A stretch of DNA of 11,469 nt from Paracoccaceae bacterium (GCA_007123625.1 SKKS01000006.1:1-11469), one strand, 5' to 3'. Numbered from the stretch's first letter, positions 1 through 6,702 are shown. Notes: generated from the letters alone by a model not told the origin. Numbers and translations: made by a program.

Positions 1-101
1 CATGGGGTGGGTCTCTGATTTTGGGCTACGGCAGGCGTGCGAAGGTGCAGCGCCAGGACGACTGGCGACTGGAGCCGGATCCGCGATGTGGGGAAAGCAA
101 A

Positions 102-129
102 GCGCCCGCGACGGGTGTCCTCCGGGCGC
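102..129. terminator. GC-rich hairpin, possible terminator
   Basis: A 7-base arm (102-108, GCGCCCG) pairs perfectly with 123-129 (CGGGCGC) around a 14-base loop. Read on the minus strand the hairpin is followed by TTTGCTTTCC, a weak T-rich tail as in a factor-independent terminator. Read on the plus strand it is followed by AACTCTTC. It could end leftward transcripts or a gene lying left of the window. The loop is long and the tail is interrupted, so the call is tentative. The rest of 1-294 shows no convincing gene: a 46-codon frame from the ATG at 2 has no recognisable content. Confidence 0.3.
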
Positions 130-294
130 AACTCTTCAATGATCAAGGGATAGGTCAAGGGGGCTAGAAATGTCAATCCATTTTTTGGCCTTGAATCAAC
201 AGGTTCTCAGAAACGCATCCAGGGGCGTCGTGCACATGTGCTCCGGCATCTTGTCGTGCTAGGCTTTCAACATGACGTCGGTGGAGGGCAGAAG

Positions 295-927
295 ATGCTT
301 GAGGGTCAGGGCCTCGTTCTTGAAGAGATCGTTCCCGCGAGGCAGGGCTGGGCGCATCGGGTTCGTCATGGCGAGACGCTCGTGATCACCGATCTCGAAG
401 GGCAGCAGGCCGTGGACTTCCTGTGCTTTGATGCGGACGATCCGGGCGACCGGTACTCGGCCACGAACACGATCAAGGTTCAGGGCAACGTCTATGTCGG
501 CCTCGGTACGGTGCTTCACGCCGACAGCGGCAACGCGCTGATGACGGTGGTTGAGGACACCATCGGCCGCCACGACACGATCTATGGCTGCTGCAGTATT
601 CCGAACAATCGCCTGCGCTATGGGGCGGAAACGACCGAATCCTGCTATTCGAACTTTGAAGGGGTCCTTGCGCCCTACGGGATCGGGCGGGAGGGGATCG
701 TCGCGAACATCAACTGGTTCATGAGCGTGCCGATCCTCGAAGATGGGTGCGCAGGCGTCGCCGAAGCCGCCCTGCGTCCGGGCAGCAGGGTTGGCCTCCG
801 CGCTGAACGCGATGTACTGGCAGCGCTGTCGAACTGCCCGCAGATGCACAATCCGTGCAACGGCTACAATCCAACGCCGATCCTGGTGCAGGTGTTCCGC
901 GCCGGGGACCGTGGTGCAGTCAGCTGA
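295..927 (+). CDS. DUF1989 family protein (urea carboxylase-associated family)
   Basis: This is a 210-residue member of the DUF1989 family, whose members are often found beside urea carboxylase/allophanate or amine- and amidine-degrading genes. The biochemical activity of most members is not established. The family pattern is visible throughout: QAVDFLCF near residues 38-45, GRHDTIYGCC at 91-100, NFEGVLAPYGIG at 120-131, and the C-terminal NCPQMHNPCNGYNPTPI (180-196). Cysteines at about 44, 99, 100, 181 and 188 could bind a metal, which is inference. The ATG at 295 is chosen because GGAGG lies 7 bases upstream. An in-frame GTG at 238 would add 19 residues that do not fit the family and has no ribosome site. 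The gene converges on the dadA-like gene and appears to be transcribed alone. No urea carboxylase gene is in the window, so its partner may be the neighbouring amino acid or amide pathway. The family call is firm and the role is open. Confidence 0.9.
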   Translation: MLEGQGLVLEEIVPARQGWAHRVRHGETLVITDLEGQQAVDFLCFDADDPGDRYSATNTIKVQGNVYVGLGTVLHADSGNALMTVVEDTIGRHDTIYGCCSIPNNRLRYGAETTESCYSNFEGVLAPYGIGREGIVANINWFMSVPILEDGCAGVAEAALRPGSRVGLRAERDVLAALSNCPQMHNPCNGYNPTPILVQVFRAGDRGAVS

Positions 928-1315
928 TGGCTGCGCCACCGCGGCGCCACGCACGATGCCCATGCGCCGCGCGGTTCCGTGTTTCAGTGACGTTCGTCAA
1001 CGATATGGTAATCCTGAAACGCGAGTCAGGCAGTCTGGAGCCGCGCCGACGGGGCAGCCGCGCGGACCCACGATGATCACTGGCGCGCAGTTGGACATGT
1101 CTGCGGCCTCTTCGCCGAAGGAGAATGCCACAACTTCTTCAGGGCTGCAGGATTTGAAAGCGATTAAACGCAACACACTATAATCCAGCAGAAATAAACT
1201 CAGCCTGGAGCTGATTAAGTGAACTCACACGATCTTTCTTGAATCATTTTGGAACGAATTGAAACGCCCAAGGGCAGTGTTCTGCAGCGCCGTCTGCAAA
1301 GGCCACCGGTGCGCT
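928..1315. other. Convergent intergenic region, no assigned gene
   Basis: This stretch of 388 bases lies between the 3' ends of the DUF1989 gene and the dadA-like gene. The left part is GC-rich and 1180-1260 is AT-rich. A minus-strand frame is open from 1224 to its stop at 997-999 (75 codons) and reads like a coding remnant (see findings). A 7-base inverted repeat GTTTCAG/CTGAAAC (981-987 and 1014-1020) encloses a loop of 26 bases. Just past the dadA stop, the minus strand has a short GCC..GGC inverted repeat (about 1267-1276) followed by GTTTCAATTCG, too weak to call as a terminator. No tRNA, small RNA or promoter is clear. Confidence 0.5.
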
Positions 1316-2602
1316 TTACCCGAAACGCCCGGATCGAAACACCGAAATGTCCATGTTTATCGGCCGATCCATAACAAGGTCGCGAACGATTCTTGCGGTT
1401 CCGGGCGCGCCCGTCATGCCCAGATGGCCATGGCCAAAGGCAAGAACGACATTCGGCAGGCCGTCGACACGGTCAATGACGGGTATGCTGTCGGGCAGCG
1501 ACGGGCGGCATCCCATCCAGAAGGTCGGCGCCCCTTCAGGCGGGTTCGCGAACATCGTGCGAAAGTGGGGCAGAAGTGCTTCCGCGCGGCGATAGTCGGG
1601 CGGGGAATCGACGCCTGCGATCTCGACCGTGCCGGCAACGCGCAGCCCCGGCGCCATGGGGGTGACGATCGTGCTGTTGTTCACGTCCATGACGGGGCGC
1701 GTGCAGTAGCCGCTCACGCCCGGAAACGTGGCATGATACCCGCGTTCGGTTTCAAGCGGAATCCTGAGCCCCAGTTTTGAAGTAAGGCGCGTGGACCAGG
1801 CCCCGGCCGCAATCACCAGCCGTGCGGCATGAACGGTCTGCCCGCTGTCCAGCCACAACGCCACGGACCTGTCGGCGCTGACGTCGATGTCTGTTGCCCG
1901 GGCCTTGACGAAGGTGCCGCCCGCCGCGTGGAAGTGCCGGGCCAGCGTCTGCACGGCATCCAGAGGATCGACAAGATGTCCATGTCGCCTCAGAAGCAGC
2001 CCGCGCGCGAACACGGGCGCAAGCGCCGGTTCCAGATCGGCGATTTCGGGTGGTGTCAGCCACTCCATGTCAACGTCGTGCAGTTCGCGCAATCCATGCC
2101 CGATGGCTTCGGTGCGATCGGGGCGTGCCGTGCGCCAGACCAGAAGCTGCCCGCGCCGCCGGATCAGGCGCGCCGCGTCCGTGGGTCCCAGAAGCTCCTC
2201 GAAATCCTCGATCGCGGTGCCAAGCAGCGCATGCAGCGCGGCAGCAGAGCGGTGGACGGTGTCCATGCGGCTTGCAAGCAGCCATTTCCACAGCCATGGC
2301 GCGGCCCTGGGCAAATACCTCCAGCGGACATGCAGCGGGCCCGCGGGATCGAGCAGCCACTTCGGAACCTGCCGCAGCATCCCCGGCAGAGCGATCGGCA
2401 CAATCGATTGCGCGCTCAGGCTGCCGGCATTACCCGACGACGCCCCGCTGCCGGGGTCCTGCCAGTCGACAAGCGTTGTCTTGATGCCTGCGCGCGCAAG
2501 CTGCAGAGCGCACGCCGTTCCGACAACGCCTGCGCCAAGGACGATGGCGGAACCGGGGGCCGTACCCGAAGCTGATACAGGCATCTCAGAACCCGACGGC
2601 AT
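1316..2602 (-). CDS. dadA: DadA-like FAD-dependent amino acid dehydrogenase (DAO family)
   Basis: This flavoprotein of the D-amino acid oxidase/DadA family has 428 residues with this start. Members oxidise the C-N bond of an amino acid or secondary amine to an imine, which hydrolyses to a keto acid or aldehyde, passing electrons to the respiratory chain or oxygen. The N-terminal Rossmann fold shows VLGAGVVG (residues about 21-28), with Asp46 closing the second strand to bind the FAD ribose. Further DadA features are AAGAW (265-269), RGYHATF (287-293), WMGCRPSLPDS (362-372) and the FAD-contacting GHGHLGMTGAPG (390-401). There is no signal peptide. The start at 2602 is chosen for an AAGGA 5 bases upstream. 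In-frame ATGs at 2635 and 2584 are alternatives. All leave the FAD motif intact. Starts at 2602 and 2635 overlap the end of ggt1, and 2584 follows its stop by one base, so translational coupling is likely. The substrate cannot be read from sequence. The symbol marks similarity only. Gamma-glutamylputrescine oxidase-like activity is an alternative. Confidence 0.87.
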   Translation of the reverse strand: MPSGSEMPVSASGTAPGSAIVLGAGVVGTACALQLARAGIKTTLVDWQDPGSGASSGNAGSLSAQSIVPIALPGMLRQVPKWLLDPAGPLHVRWRYLPRAAPWLWKWLLASRMDTVHRSAAALHALLGTAIEDFEELLGPTDAARLIRRRGQLLVWRTARPDRTEAIGHGLRELHDVDMEWLTPPEIADLEPALAPVFARGLLLRRHGHLVDPLDAVQTLARHFHAAGGTFVKARATDIDVSADRSVALWLDSGQTVHAARLVIAAGAWSTRLTSKLGLRIPLETERGYHATFPGVSGYCTRPVMDVNNSTIVTPMAPGLRVAGTVEIAGVDSPPDYRRAEALLPHFRTMFANPPEGAPTFWMGCRPSLPDSIPVIDRVDGLPNVVLAFGHGHLGMTGAPGTARIVRDLVMDRPINMDISVFRSGRFG

Positions 2603-4169
2603 TGCCGTCCTTCCGGTGATCGGACCCCGCGACATATCCCGCCGGCGTGTGCCGGATCAGTTGGGCGCCGCCAAAGCCGAATGCGCTGTCTGGGGCTTCA
2701 AGGGTGATTTCGTGCCCAAGGTCCGCAAGCGCTTGCAAAAGCCCCGGCGCCATTGCGGTTTCTGCGGCGACACTGCGCCCTGACACAAACCGCCAGCGCG
2801 GAGCGTCGCTTGCCGCCTGGGGGGTCTGCCCGGCGATCAGGCAGCGCATCACCATCTGCACGTGACCTTGCGCCTGCATCGGCCCGCCCATGACGCCGAA
2901 ACTCATGTCCGCAAGGCCGTCGCGCGTGACGAAGCCGGGGATGATGGTATGGAACGGTCGCTTGCGGGGGCCGACCTCGTTCGGGTGGCCACGTTTGGTG
3001 GTGAATCCGTACCCGCGGTTCTGTAGGTGCACGCCTGTGCCGGGCACAACGACCCCGGAGCCAAAACCGGAATAATTGGACTGGATGAACGACACCATCA
3101 TGCCCGCTTCATCGGCGGCGGTGACGTATACCGTGCCGCCTTCGCGCGGCGCCCCCACTGATGCAATCTGCGCGCGCGTGGGATCGATCGCCTTTGCCCG
3201 CAACGCCAGATAGCCGGGGTCAAGCAGCGCATCGACGCCGGTTGCCATGTATGCAGGGTCGCCGACAAAACGATTGGTGTCGGCGAGGGCAAGCTTCATG
3301 GCCTCGATCTGTAAATGGATCGCCAGCGGGTCGTCGGGGTCGCGCTGTGCGACATCGGTGTGCGACAGCAATCCCAGCGCGATCAGCGCGGCAATGCCCT
3401 GGCCGTTCGGCGGGATCTCGTGCAGGTCGTAGCCCTGGAATGCCGTCGAGATGGTGCCGCACCAATCGGGCACCTGTGCGCCCAGGTCGTCCACGGTAAG
3501 CGCCGCGCCGTGGCGTGCGGCCTCGGCGGCGATCTTCTCGGCGATGGCGCCGCGGTAGAAGGCTTCGCCGCGCGTGTCGGCCACAAGGCGAAGGGTTTCG
3601 GCCTGTGCCGGGTTCCGGAACAGCTCCCCGGCTTTGGGCGCGCGACCGTTCGGCATGAAGGTTTCGGCAAAGCCGGGCTGGTCCGAAAGCAGATCAGCCC
3701 CCTTTTGCCAGAGCACCGCAATCGTCGGAGAGACCGCAAACCCGCGTTCGGCATAGTCGATCGCGGGTGCAAAAAGCGTCTCGAAAGGCAAGCGGCCGAA
3801 GCGGTCCGAAAGCGCCACCCACGATGATACCGCGCCGGGCACGGTCACGCTTTCCCAGCCGCGCTGGGGCATTTCGGCGCTGTTGGCGAACCGCTCGGGC
3901 GTCCAGGCCGCAGGCGATCGGCCGGATGCATTCAGGCCATGCAGTTCCTGACCGTCCCAGACGATGGCGAACGCGTCGGACCCAAGTCCGTTGCCCGTGG
4001 GTTCGACCACGGTGAGGGTGATCGCCGCCGCGAGCGCCGCGTCGATGGCGTTGCCGCCCGCATGCAGCATCCTGAGCCCTGCTTGCGCCGCAAGCGGCTG
4101 GGACGTCGCCACGACGTTGCGCGCAAGCAACGGCACACGCCGCGAGGGGTAGGGGGTTTCGAAGCTCAT
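2586..4169 (-). CDS. ggt: Gamma-glutamyltransferase-family Ntn hydrolase, cytosolic type (Ggt1)
   Basis: This is a 527-residue N-terminal nucleophile hydrolase precursor. The family self-cleaves to two subunits and then hydrolyses or transfers gamma-glutamyl or related acyl groups. The predicted nucleophile and cleavage site is Thr346, in GGTVYVTAADEAG. C-terminal to it come IQSNYSGFGSG, RPFHTIIPGF, the oxyanion-region GVMGGPMQAQG (about 425-435) and the closing GSDHRKDGNAVGF. In the large-subunit half, HAGGNAIDAALAAA and SGRSPAA (Arg84) match the usual fold and the Arg that binds the substrate alpha-carboxylate. Size is normal for the family. No signal peptide is visible, unlike periplasmic GGTs, so it resembles the cytosolic YwrD-like clade. 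The start at 4169 has GGAG 7 bases upstream. An in-frame ATG at 4226 would add 19 unconserved residues. The gene lies 139 bases after the MmgE/PrpD gene and overlaps the dadA-like gene. The physiological substrate is unknown and the acyl group may not be glutamyl. Confidence 0.92.
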   Translation of the reverse strand: MSFETPYPSRRVPLLARNVVATSQPLAAQAGLRMLHAGGNAIDAALAAAITLTVVEPTGNGLGSDAFAIVWDGQELHGLNASGRSPAAWTPERFANSAEMPQRGWESVTVPGAVSSWVALSDRFGRLPFETLFAPAIDYAERGFAVSPTIAVLWQKGADLLSDQPGFAETFMPNGRAPKAGELFRNPAQAETLRLVADTRGEAFYRGAIAEKIAAEAARHGAALTVDDLGAQVPDWCGTISTAFQGYDLHEIPPNGQGIAALIALGLLSHTDVAQRDPDDPLAIHLQIEAMKLALADTNRFVGDPAYMATGVDALLDPGYLALRAKAIDPTRAQIASVGAPREGGTVYVTAADEAGMMVSFIQSNYSGFGSGVVVPGTGVHLQNRGYGFTTKRGHPNEVGPRKRPFHTIIPGFVTRDGLADMSFGVMGGPMQAQGHVQMVMRCLIAGQTPQAASDAPRWRFVSGRSVAAETAMAPGLLQALADLGHEITLEAPDSAFGFGGAQLIRHTPAGYVAGSDHRKDGNAVGF

Positions 4170-4204
4170 CGGTGTTCTCCATACATGGGCGGCTTTGGCG
4201 GCAC

Positions 4205-4300
4205 CTGGAACGGTGTTTTCGCACAAGCGTGCGCTGACAGCTTGCCGGGCCGCTGGCGGGGGGTGTACAGGTCGCCGTCTGTCAGCGCACGTGGTTCCAG
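4205..4300. repeat. Large inverted repeat between the mmgE/prpD and ggt1 genes
   Basis: Two perfect 13-base arms, CGTGCGCTGACAG at 4228-4240 and its reverse complement at 4279-4291, flank a 38-base GC-rich spacer. Outside them a second pair, CTGGAAC (4205-4211) and GTTCCAG (4294-4300), can extend the stem past a short unpaired stretch. The element fills much of the 139-base gap. In the leftward transcript it would fold into a long stem-loop after the mmgE/prpD stop. Such structures can shield the upstream message from 3' decay, reduce read-through into ggt1, or be a protein site. There is no T-tract, so a simple factor-independent terminator is unlikely. Confidence 0.6.
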
Positions 4301-4308
4301 TTGCGAAC

Positions 4309-5685
4309 TCATCTGGCTGTTACCAGATCGGTGATTTCTTGCAGCGCGCCCGGCCTTTCAAAGTTCACCAGGGTTTCGAACAGGCGGCGCGCATGCTGTT
4401 CTCCCATGGCGGGGATGACAAGCGACATGAACTTCGCTTCGACCTGTTCGGCGCGCATCGGGTTGTCGGGGTGCCCAAGGAAGCACTTGGTCTCGCCCTG
4501 AAAATGCAGCCCGTCCGCGCACCACACGTCAACATAGGCTTCGGCCTGGGGTTGGTCCCTTACCGGCACGATTTCGATCAATGGCAGCAAGCGGCGAATA
4601 TCCTTGTCGGCCAGCGTTGGATGTTCGAAATCGCGGATACTCATGCCGTAGCCACACAGTGCCGCGGCGATGCAGTAGGCAACGCTGAATTTCGCCTCGA
4701 GTGGGGTTTGCGGGTCCTGGTGGGCGGCGGTGAATTGCGCGCTCCAGTGCACCCGGGCACGAACTCGCGCGATTGTGCGCCCGCAAAGCCTGTTACACAG
4801 GTTCTGGGCGGCCAGAATCGACGCATGCGCGGCCCTGCAGCAGGCATAGGGTTTGTAGCCGTTCCGATCCAGCTCCCATGTCCTGAAGTCGATTTCGGGC
4901 ACCGCGACCGCGCCATCCTGAACGAAGGCATGCAGCATACCGGCATCCCGTTCGAAAAGCGAATGCGCCGCCGTAACCCCCTGGCTGGCCAGATCGGCGG
5001 CAAGGATGCCGTTCCACGCGGCGCGGCCCGCGTGATAAGGCTTCGCATCGGTCCCGAAGGAGCCCACAAGCCCCGCCGCCGAGGTTGCGGCCAGACCCAA
5101 GGCATTTGCCGCCATCGCCGTGTCATGGCCTGACATCGCGGAAACAGCGGCGGCGGCCCCGACACCACCGTTGATGCCGGTCGGATGCAGGCCGCGCTCC
5201 TGCAACGCCTTGCCGATCCCCCTCGTGCCACCGTGGCCAAGGCGCGCCATGATCTCGTAGCCGACAACGAAGCCGCGAAGGGCCATCGGCTCGTCGTGGC
5301 CTCGGTCTGCGGCCACGGCAAGCGCCGTCGACCACACCGGGGCGCTGATATGCCCGGCGCCTGCGGCATGGGTGTCGTCAAAGTCCAGACAATGCGCGGC
5401 GGTGCCATTCACAAACGCCGCCAGCGCCGCATTGGTCCGCCCCCCAAGGATGACAGCAGCATTGCCCGGGGCGCGCCATGCGTCTGCGACTGCGCGGGCG
5501 CCCTGCGCGGCCGGTTCGCCCATTCCGCCGATGGCAACACCAAGATGATCGACAAGCGCAGACTTTGCGCGTTCGACAACATGGCCGGGAAGGGGCATGC
5601 TGCGCGCACTGGCGACGAAGCTCGCGAAAGCATCGCCGCGCGGATGGATTTCTACCGGCCCGTCTGGGGGGTCAGAGAGTGTCAT
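4309..5685 (-). CDS. MmgE/PrpD family protein (dehydratase/isomerase/epimerase fold)
   Basis: This 458-residue protein is normal length for MmgE/PrpD, the family of 2-methylcitrate dehydratase, cis-aconitate decarboxylase and iminodisuccinate epimerase. These enzymes act on di- or tricarboxylic acids by abstracting an alpha proton and are cytosolic. Conserved features are NGTAAHCLDFDDTH (about 93-106) followed by GHISAP, ERGLHPTG (about 163-170), DAKPYHAG with Lys215 and His218, and YKPYACC..AH in the C-terminal half. The start at 5685 is preceded by AGGAG with 6-base spacing. An ATG at 5709 lacks this. It is the first gene of the leftward operon, ahead of ggt1 and the dadA-like gene, and is divergent from the regulator. 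No propionate-cycle genes (prpB, prpC) are nearby, so a methylcitrate role is unlikely. It more probably acts on a carboxylate made in this pathway, for example by epimerising an amino- or imino-dicarboxylate, as the iminodisuccinate epimerase does. That is inference. Confidence 0.9.
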   Translation of the reverse strand: MTLSDPPDGPVEIHPRGDAFASFVASARSMPLPGHVVERAKSALVDHLGVAIGGMGEPAAQGARAVADAWRAPGNAAVILGGRTNAALAAFVNGTAAHCLDFDDTHAAGAGHISAPVWSTALAVAADRGHDEPMALRGFVVGYEIMARLGHGGTRGIGKALQERGLHPTGINGGVGAAAAVSAMSGHDTAMAANALGLAATSAAGLVGSFGTDAKPYHAGRAAWNGILAADLASQGVTAAHSLFERDAGMLHAFVQDGAVAVPEIDFRTWELDRNGYKPYACCRAAHASILAAQNLCNRLCGRTIARVRARVHWSAQFTAAHQDPQTPLEAKFSVAYCIAAALCGYGMSIRDFEHPTLADKDIRRLLPLIEIVPVRDQPQAEAYVDVWCADGLHFQGETKCFLGHPDNPMRAEQVEAKFMSLVIPAMGEQHARRLFETLVNFERPGALQEITDLVTAR

Positions 5686-5770
5686 GGCCTGCTCCTGTGT
5701 TCGGGGCAATTGGCGAAAGTCCTTTGCCGTCCGGAGCGCGCGCGCAAGGGTATGTTATAGCGGACGGCCA

Positions 5771-5811
5771 CCGGCACAGGCACGGGATCGGCACTTCCCG
5801 GCCTGTGCCGG
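5771..5811. repeat. Long GC-rich hairpin in the divergent control region
   Basis: CCGGCACAGGC (5771-5781) pairs with GCCTGTGCCGG (5801-5811) for 11 bases. After a one-base bulge (A5782), CGGGA (5783-5787) pairs with TCCCG (5796-5800). The loop is 8 bases. This would be a 16-pair stem in the untranslated leader of the leftward transcript, about 85 bases before the mmgE/prpD start. It could be an attenuator, an RNA-stabilising leader or a protein-binding palindrome. It has no T-tract on either strand. Confidence 0.6.
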
Positions 5812-5836
5812 ACGAGGGGGGGATGTGTTGCAAGCA

Positions 5837-5865
5837 TTGACTCGTATTCTCATATAGGTTAAATT
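5837..5865 (+). promoter_or_regulatory. Predicted sigma-70-type promoter of the regulator-tct-ggt2 operon
   Basis: TTGACT (5837-5842) is separated by 17 bases from TAAATT (5860-5865), giving a near-consensus -35 and a moderate -10 in the only AT-rich block of the divergent region. The transcript start would be near 5872, giving a leader of about 124 bases to the regulator ATG at 5996. Two similar 9-mers, TAGGTTAAA (5855-5863) and TAGGTAAAA (5873-5881), lie 18 bases apart over the -10 and the start point. They could be operator half-sites for autoregulation by the XRE-cupin protein. Confidence 0.5.
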
Positions 5866-5880
5866 TTTAGTCTAGGTAAA
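5851..5880 (-). promoter_or_regulatory. Possible opposed promoter for the mmgE/prpD-ggt1-dadA operon
   Basis: On the minus strand TTTACC (positions 5880-5875) is followed after 18 bases by TATATG (5856-5851), each matching four of six consensus positions. It overlaps the rightward promoter, so polymerase or a repressor at one would affect the other. The leader to the ATG at 5685 would be about 160 bases and would include the 5771-5811 hairpin. The boxes are weak, so this is a candidate only. Confidence 0.3.
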
Positions 5881-5995
5881 AAGTGAAAACATACGGCAGC
5901 TAGGTGCGTTCGAAGGAGTCCCTTCGGTCCTGTCCGGCTGGAAGAACGGGGGTGGTCGTGAGCTTGATCCCGGTGGTGATTTCCTGGAGGCGCGC

Positions 5996-6652
5996 ATGAG
6001 CGCCGGACCTGAGGCGGCGCTTGAAGGGCGCTCGGATGCGGGTTCCGTTGCGGGGCGCGCGGATGACCGTCCTCCCCATTCGGCGCTCGGAAGCCGCATT
6101 CGCGCCATCAGGAAGGCGAAAAACCTTTCCCTGACAGAAGTTTCGGTCTCGGCGGGTGTTTCCGTTGCGATGCTGAGCAGAATCGAGCGTGGGAAATCCA
6201 CGCCTTCGCTCAAGGTTCTCGAGAAGTTGCGTGTTGCTCTTGATTTGACCATGGGTGACCTATTCCCGCCTTCGGCTTCGGCGGCGCAGGGTGAGTTGTG
6301 CCCCGTTGTGCGTCAGTGTGACCGCATTTCTCTTGACTTCGACGAGATCGGACTGACGAAGCAAAGATTGTCCCCGGGTGAAAAATCCGATCTTGAACTG
6401 TTGTTGCTGGTGATCCAGCCGGGTGGCGGCTCCGGCCCCGAGCCGTGGAGCCGACCCGGCGAAAAGGCCGGGGTCGTGGTGTCTGGCGCCGCACGGATCG
6501 AAATCGGGGGCGAAGCTTATGAGCTGGAGACGGGTGACAGCTTCCAGTTCGATTCAAGCAAGCCCCACCGGTTTGAAGCGCTCGGCGATCAGACAGTGCA
6601 GATACTCTGGATCATCAAATCCAACCCTCTGGCCAAGGCAGTAGACGCATGA
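5996..6652 (+). CDS. XRE-family transcriptional regulator with C-terminal cupin domain
   Basis: This 218-residue cytosolic regulator has a variable N-terminal tail (1-30), a helix-turn-helix of the XRE/Cro type at about 31-90 (LGSRIRAIRKAKNLSL, then SVAMLSRIERGKSTPSL and GDLF), and a cupin_2 barrel at about 134-213. The barrel contains PGEKAGVVVSGAARIEIGG, ELETGDSFQFDSSKPHRF and a closing VQILWI strand. In this architecture, known from PuuR-like and related regulators, the cupin binds a small metabolite and alters DNA binding. GGAGG stands 5 bases before the ATG. It is the first gene of the rightward operon and faces the mmgE/prpD gene, the usual place for a regulator of both arms. The 9-base repeats at 5855 and 5873 are its most likely operator (inference). 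Its stop codon overlaps a mini-ORF start in ATGA. The ligand is unknown but is probably the imported substrate or a breakdown product. Confidence 0.92.
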   Translation: MSAGPEAALEGRSDAGSVAGRADDRPPHSALGSRIRAIRKAKNLSLTEVSVSAGVSVAMLSRIERGKSTPSLKVLEKLRVALDLTMGDLFPPSASAAQGELCPVVRQCDRISLDFDEIGLTKQRLSPGEKSDLELLLLVIQPGGGSGPEPWSRPGEKAGVVVSGAARIEIGGEAYELETGDSFQFDSSKPHRFEALGDQTVQILWIIKSNPLAKAVDA

Positions 6653-6702
6653 GCAAAATGCCAACAACTTCGAAGATCGATCAACAAAAGCACCTGCCAT
6701 GA
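6649..6702 (+). CDS. 17-codon mini-ORF bridging the regulator and tctB
   Basis: An ATG at 6649 overlaps the regulator stop as ATGA. The frame (MSKMPTTSKIDQQKHLP) ends in a TGA that overlaps the tctB start as ATGA at 6699-6702. It thus fills the 46-base gap exactly. tctB has no visible ribosome site of its own, so ribosomes finishing this short frame could restart on tctB. Codon content is AT-richer than in the neighbours and there is no known homologue. It may be a chance frame: both overlaps are direct observations and the function is inference. Confidence 0.3.
   Translation: MSKMPTTSKIDQQKHLP

Noticed and set aside
2..142. A 46-codon plus-strand frame at the left edge and a minus-strand ATG at 1-3
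   Set aside because: The short frame has no ribosome site or recognisable content. The minus ATG would lead out of the window and cannot be judged.
238..294. GTG start extending the DUF1989 protein by 19 residues
   Set aside because: No Shine-Dalgarno sequence before the GTG. The ATG at 295 has GGAGG at proper spacing and gives the usual N terminus.
259..963. A 234-codon minus-strand frame over the DUF1989 gene
   Set aside because: The plus-strand frame carries many conserved DUF1989 motifs and a good ribosome site. The minus frame has none.
743..1183. A 146-codon plus-strand frame running past the DUF1989 stop
   Set aside because: It starts inside the DUF1989 gene in another frame, has low-complexity Arg/Ala/Thr content and no ribosome site.
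1887..2783. A 298-codon plus-strand frame over the dadA-like gene
   Set aside because: Ser/Arg/Ala-rich shadow of a gene with clear FAD-binding motifs on the minus strand.
4195..5133. A 312-codon plus-strand frame over the mmgE/prpD gene and the intergenic repeat
   Set aside because: No family resemblance and no good ribosome site. The MmgE/PrpD protein on the minus strand explains the region.
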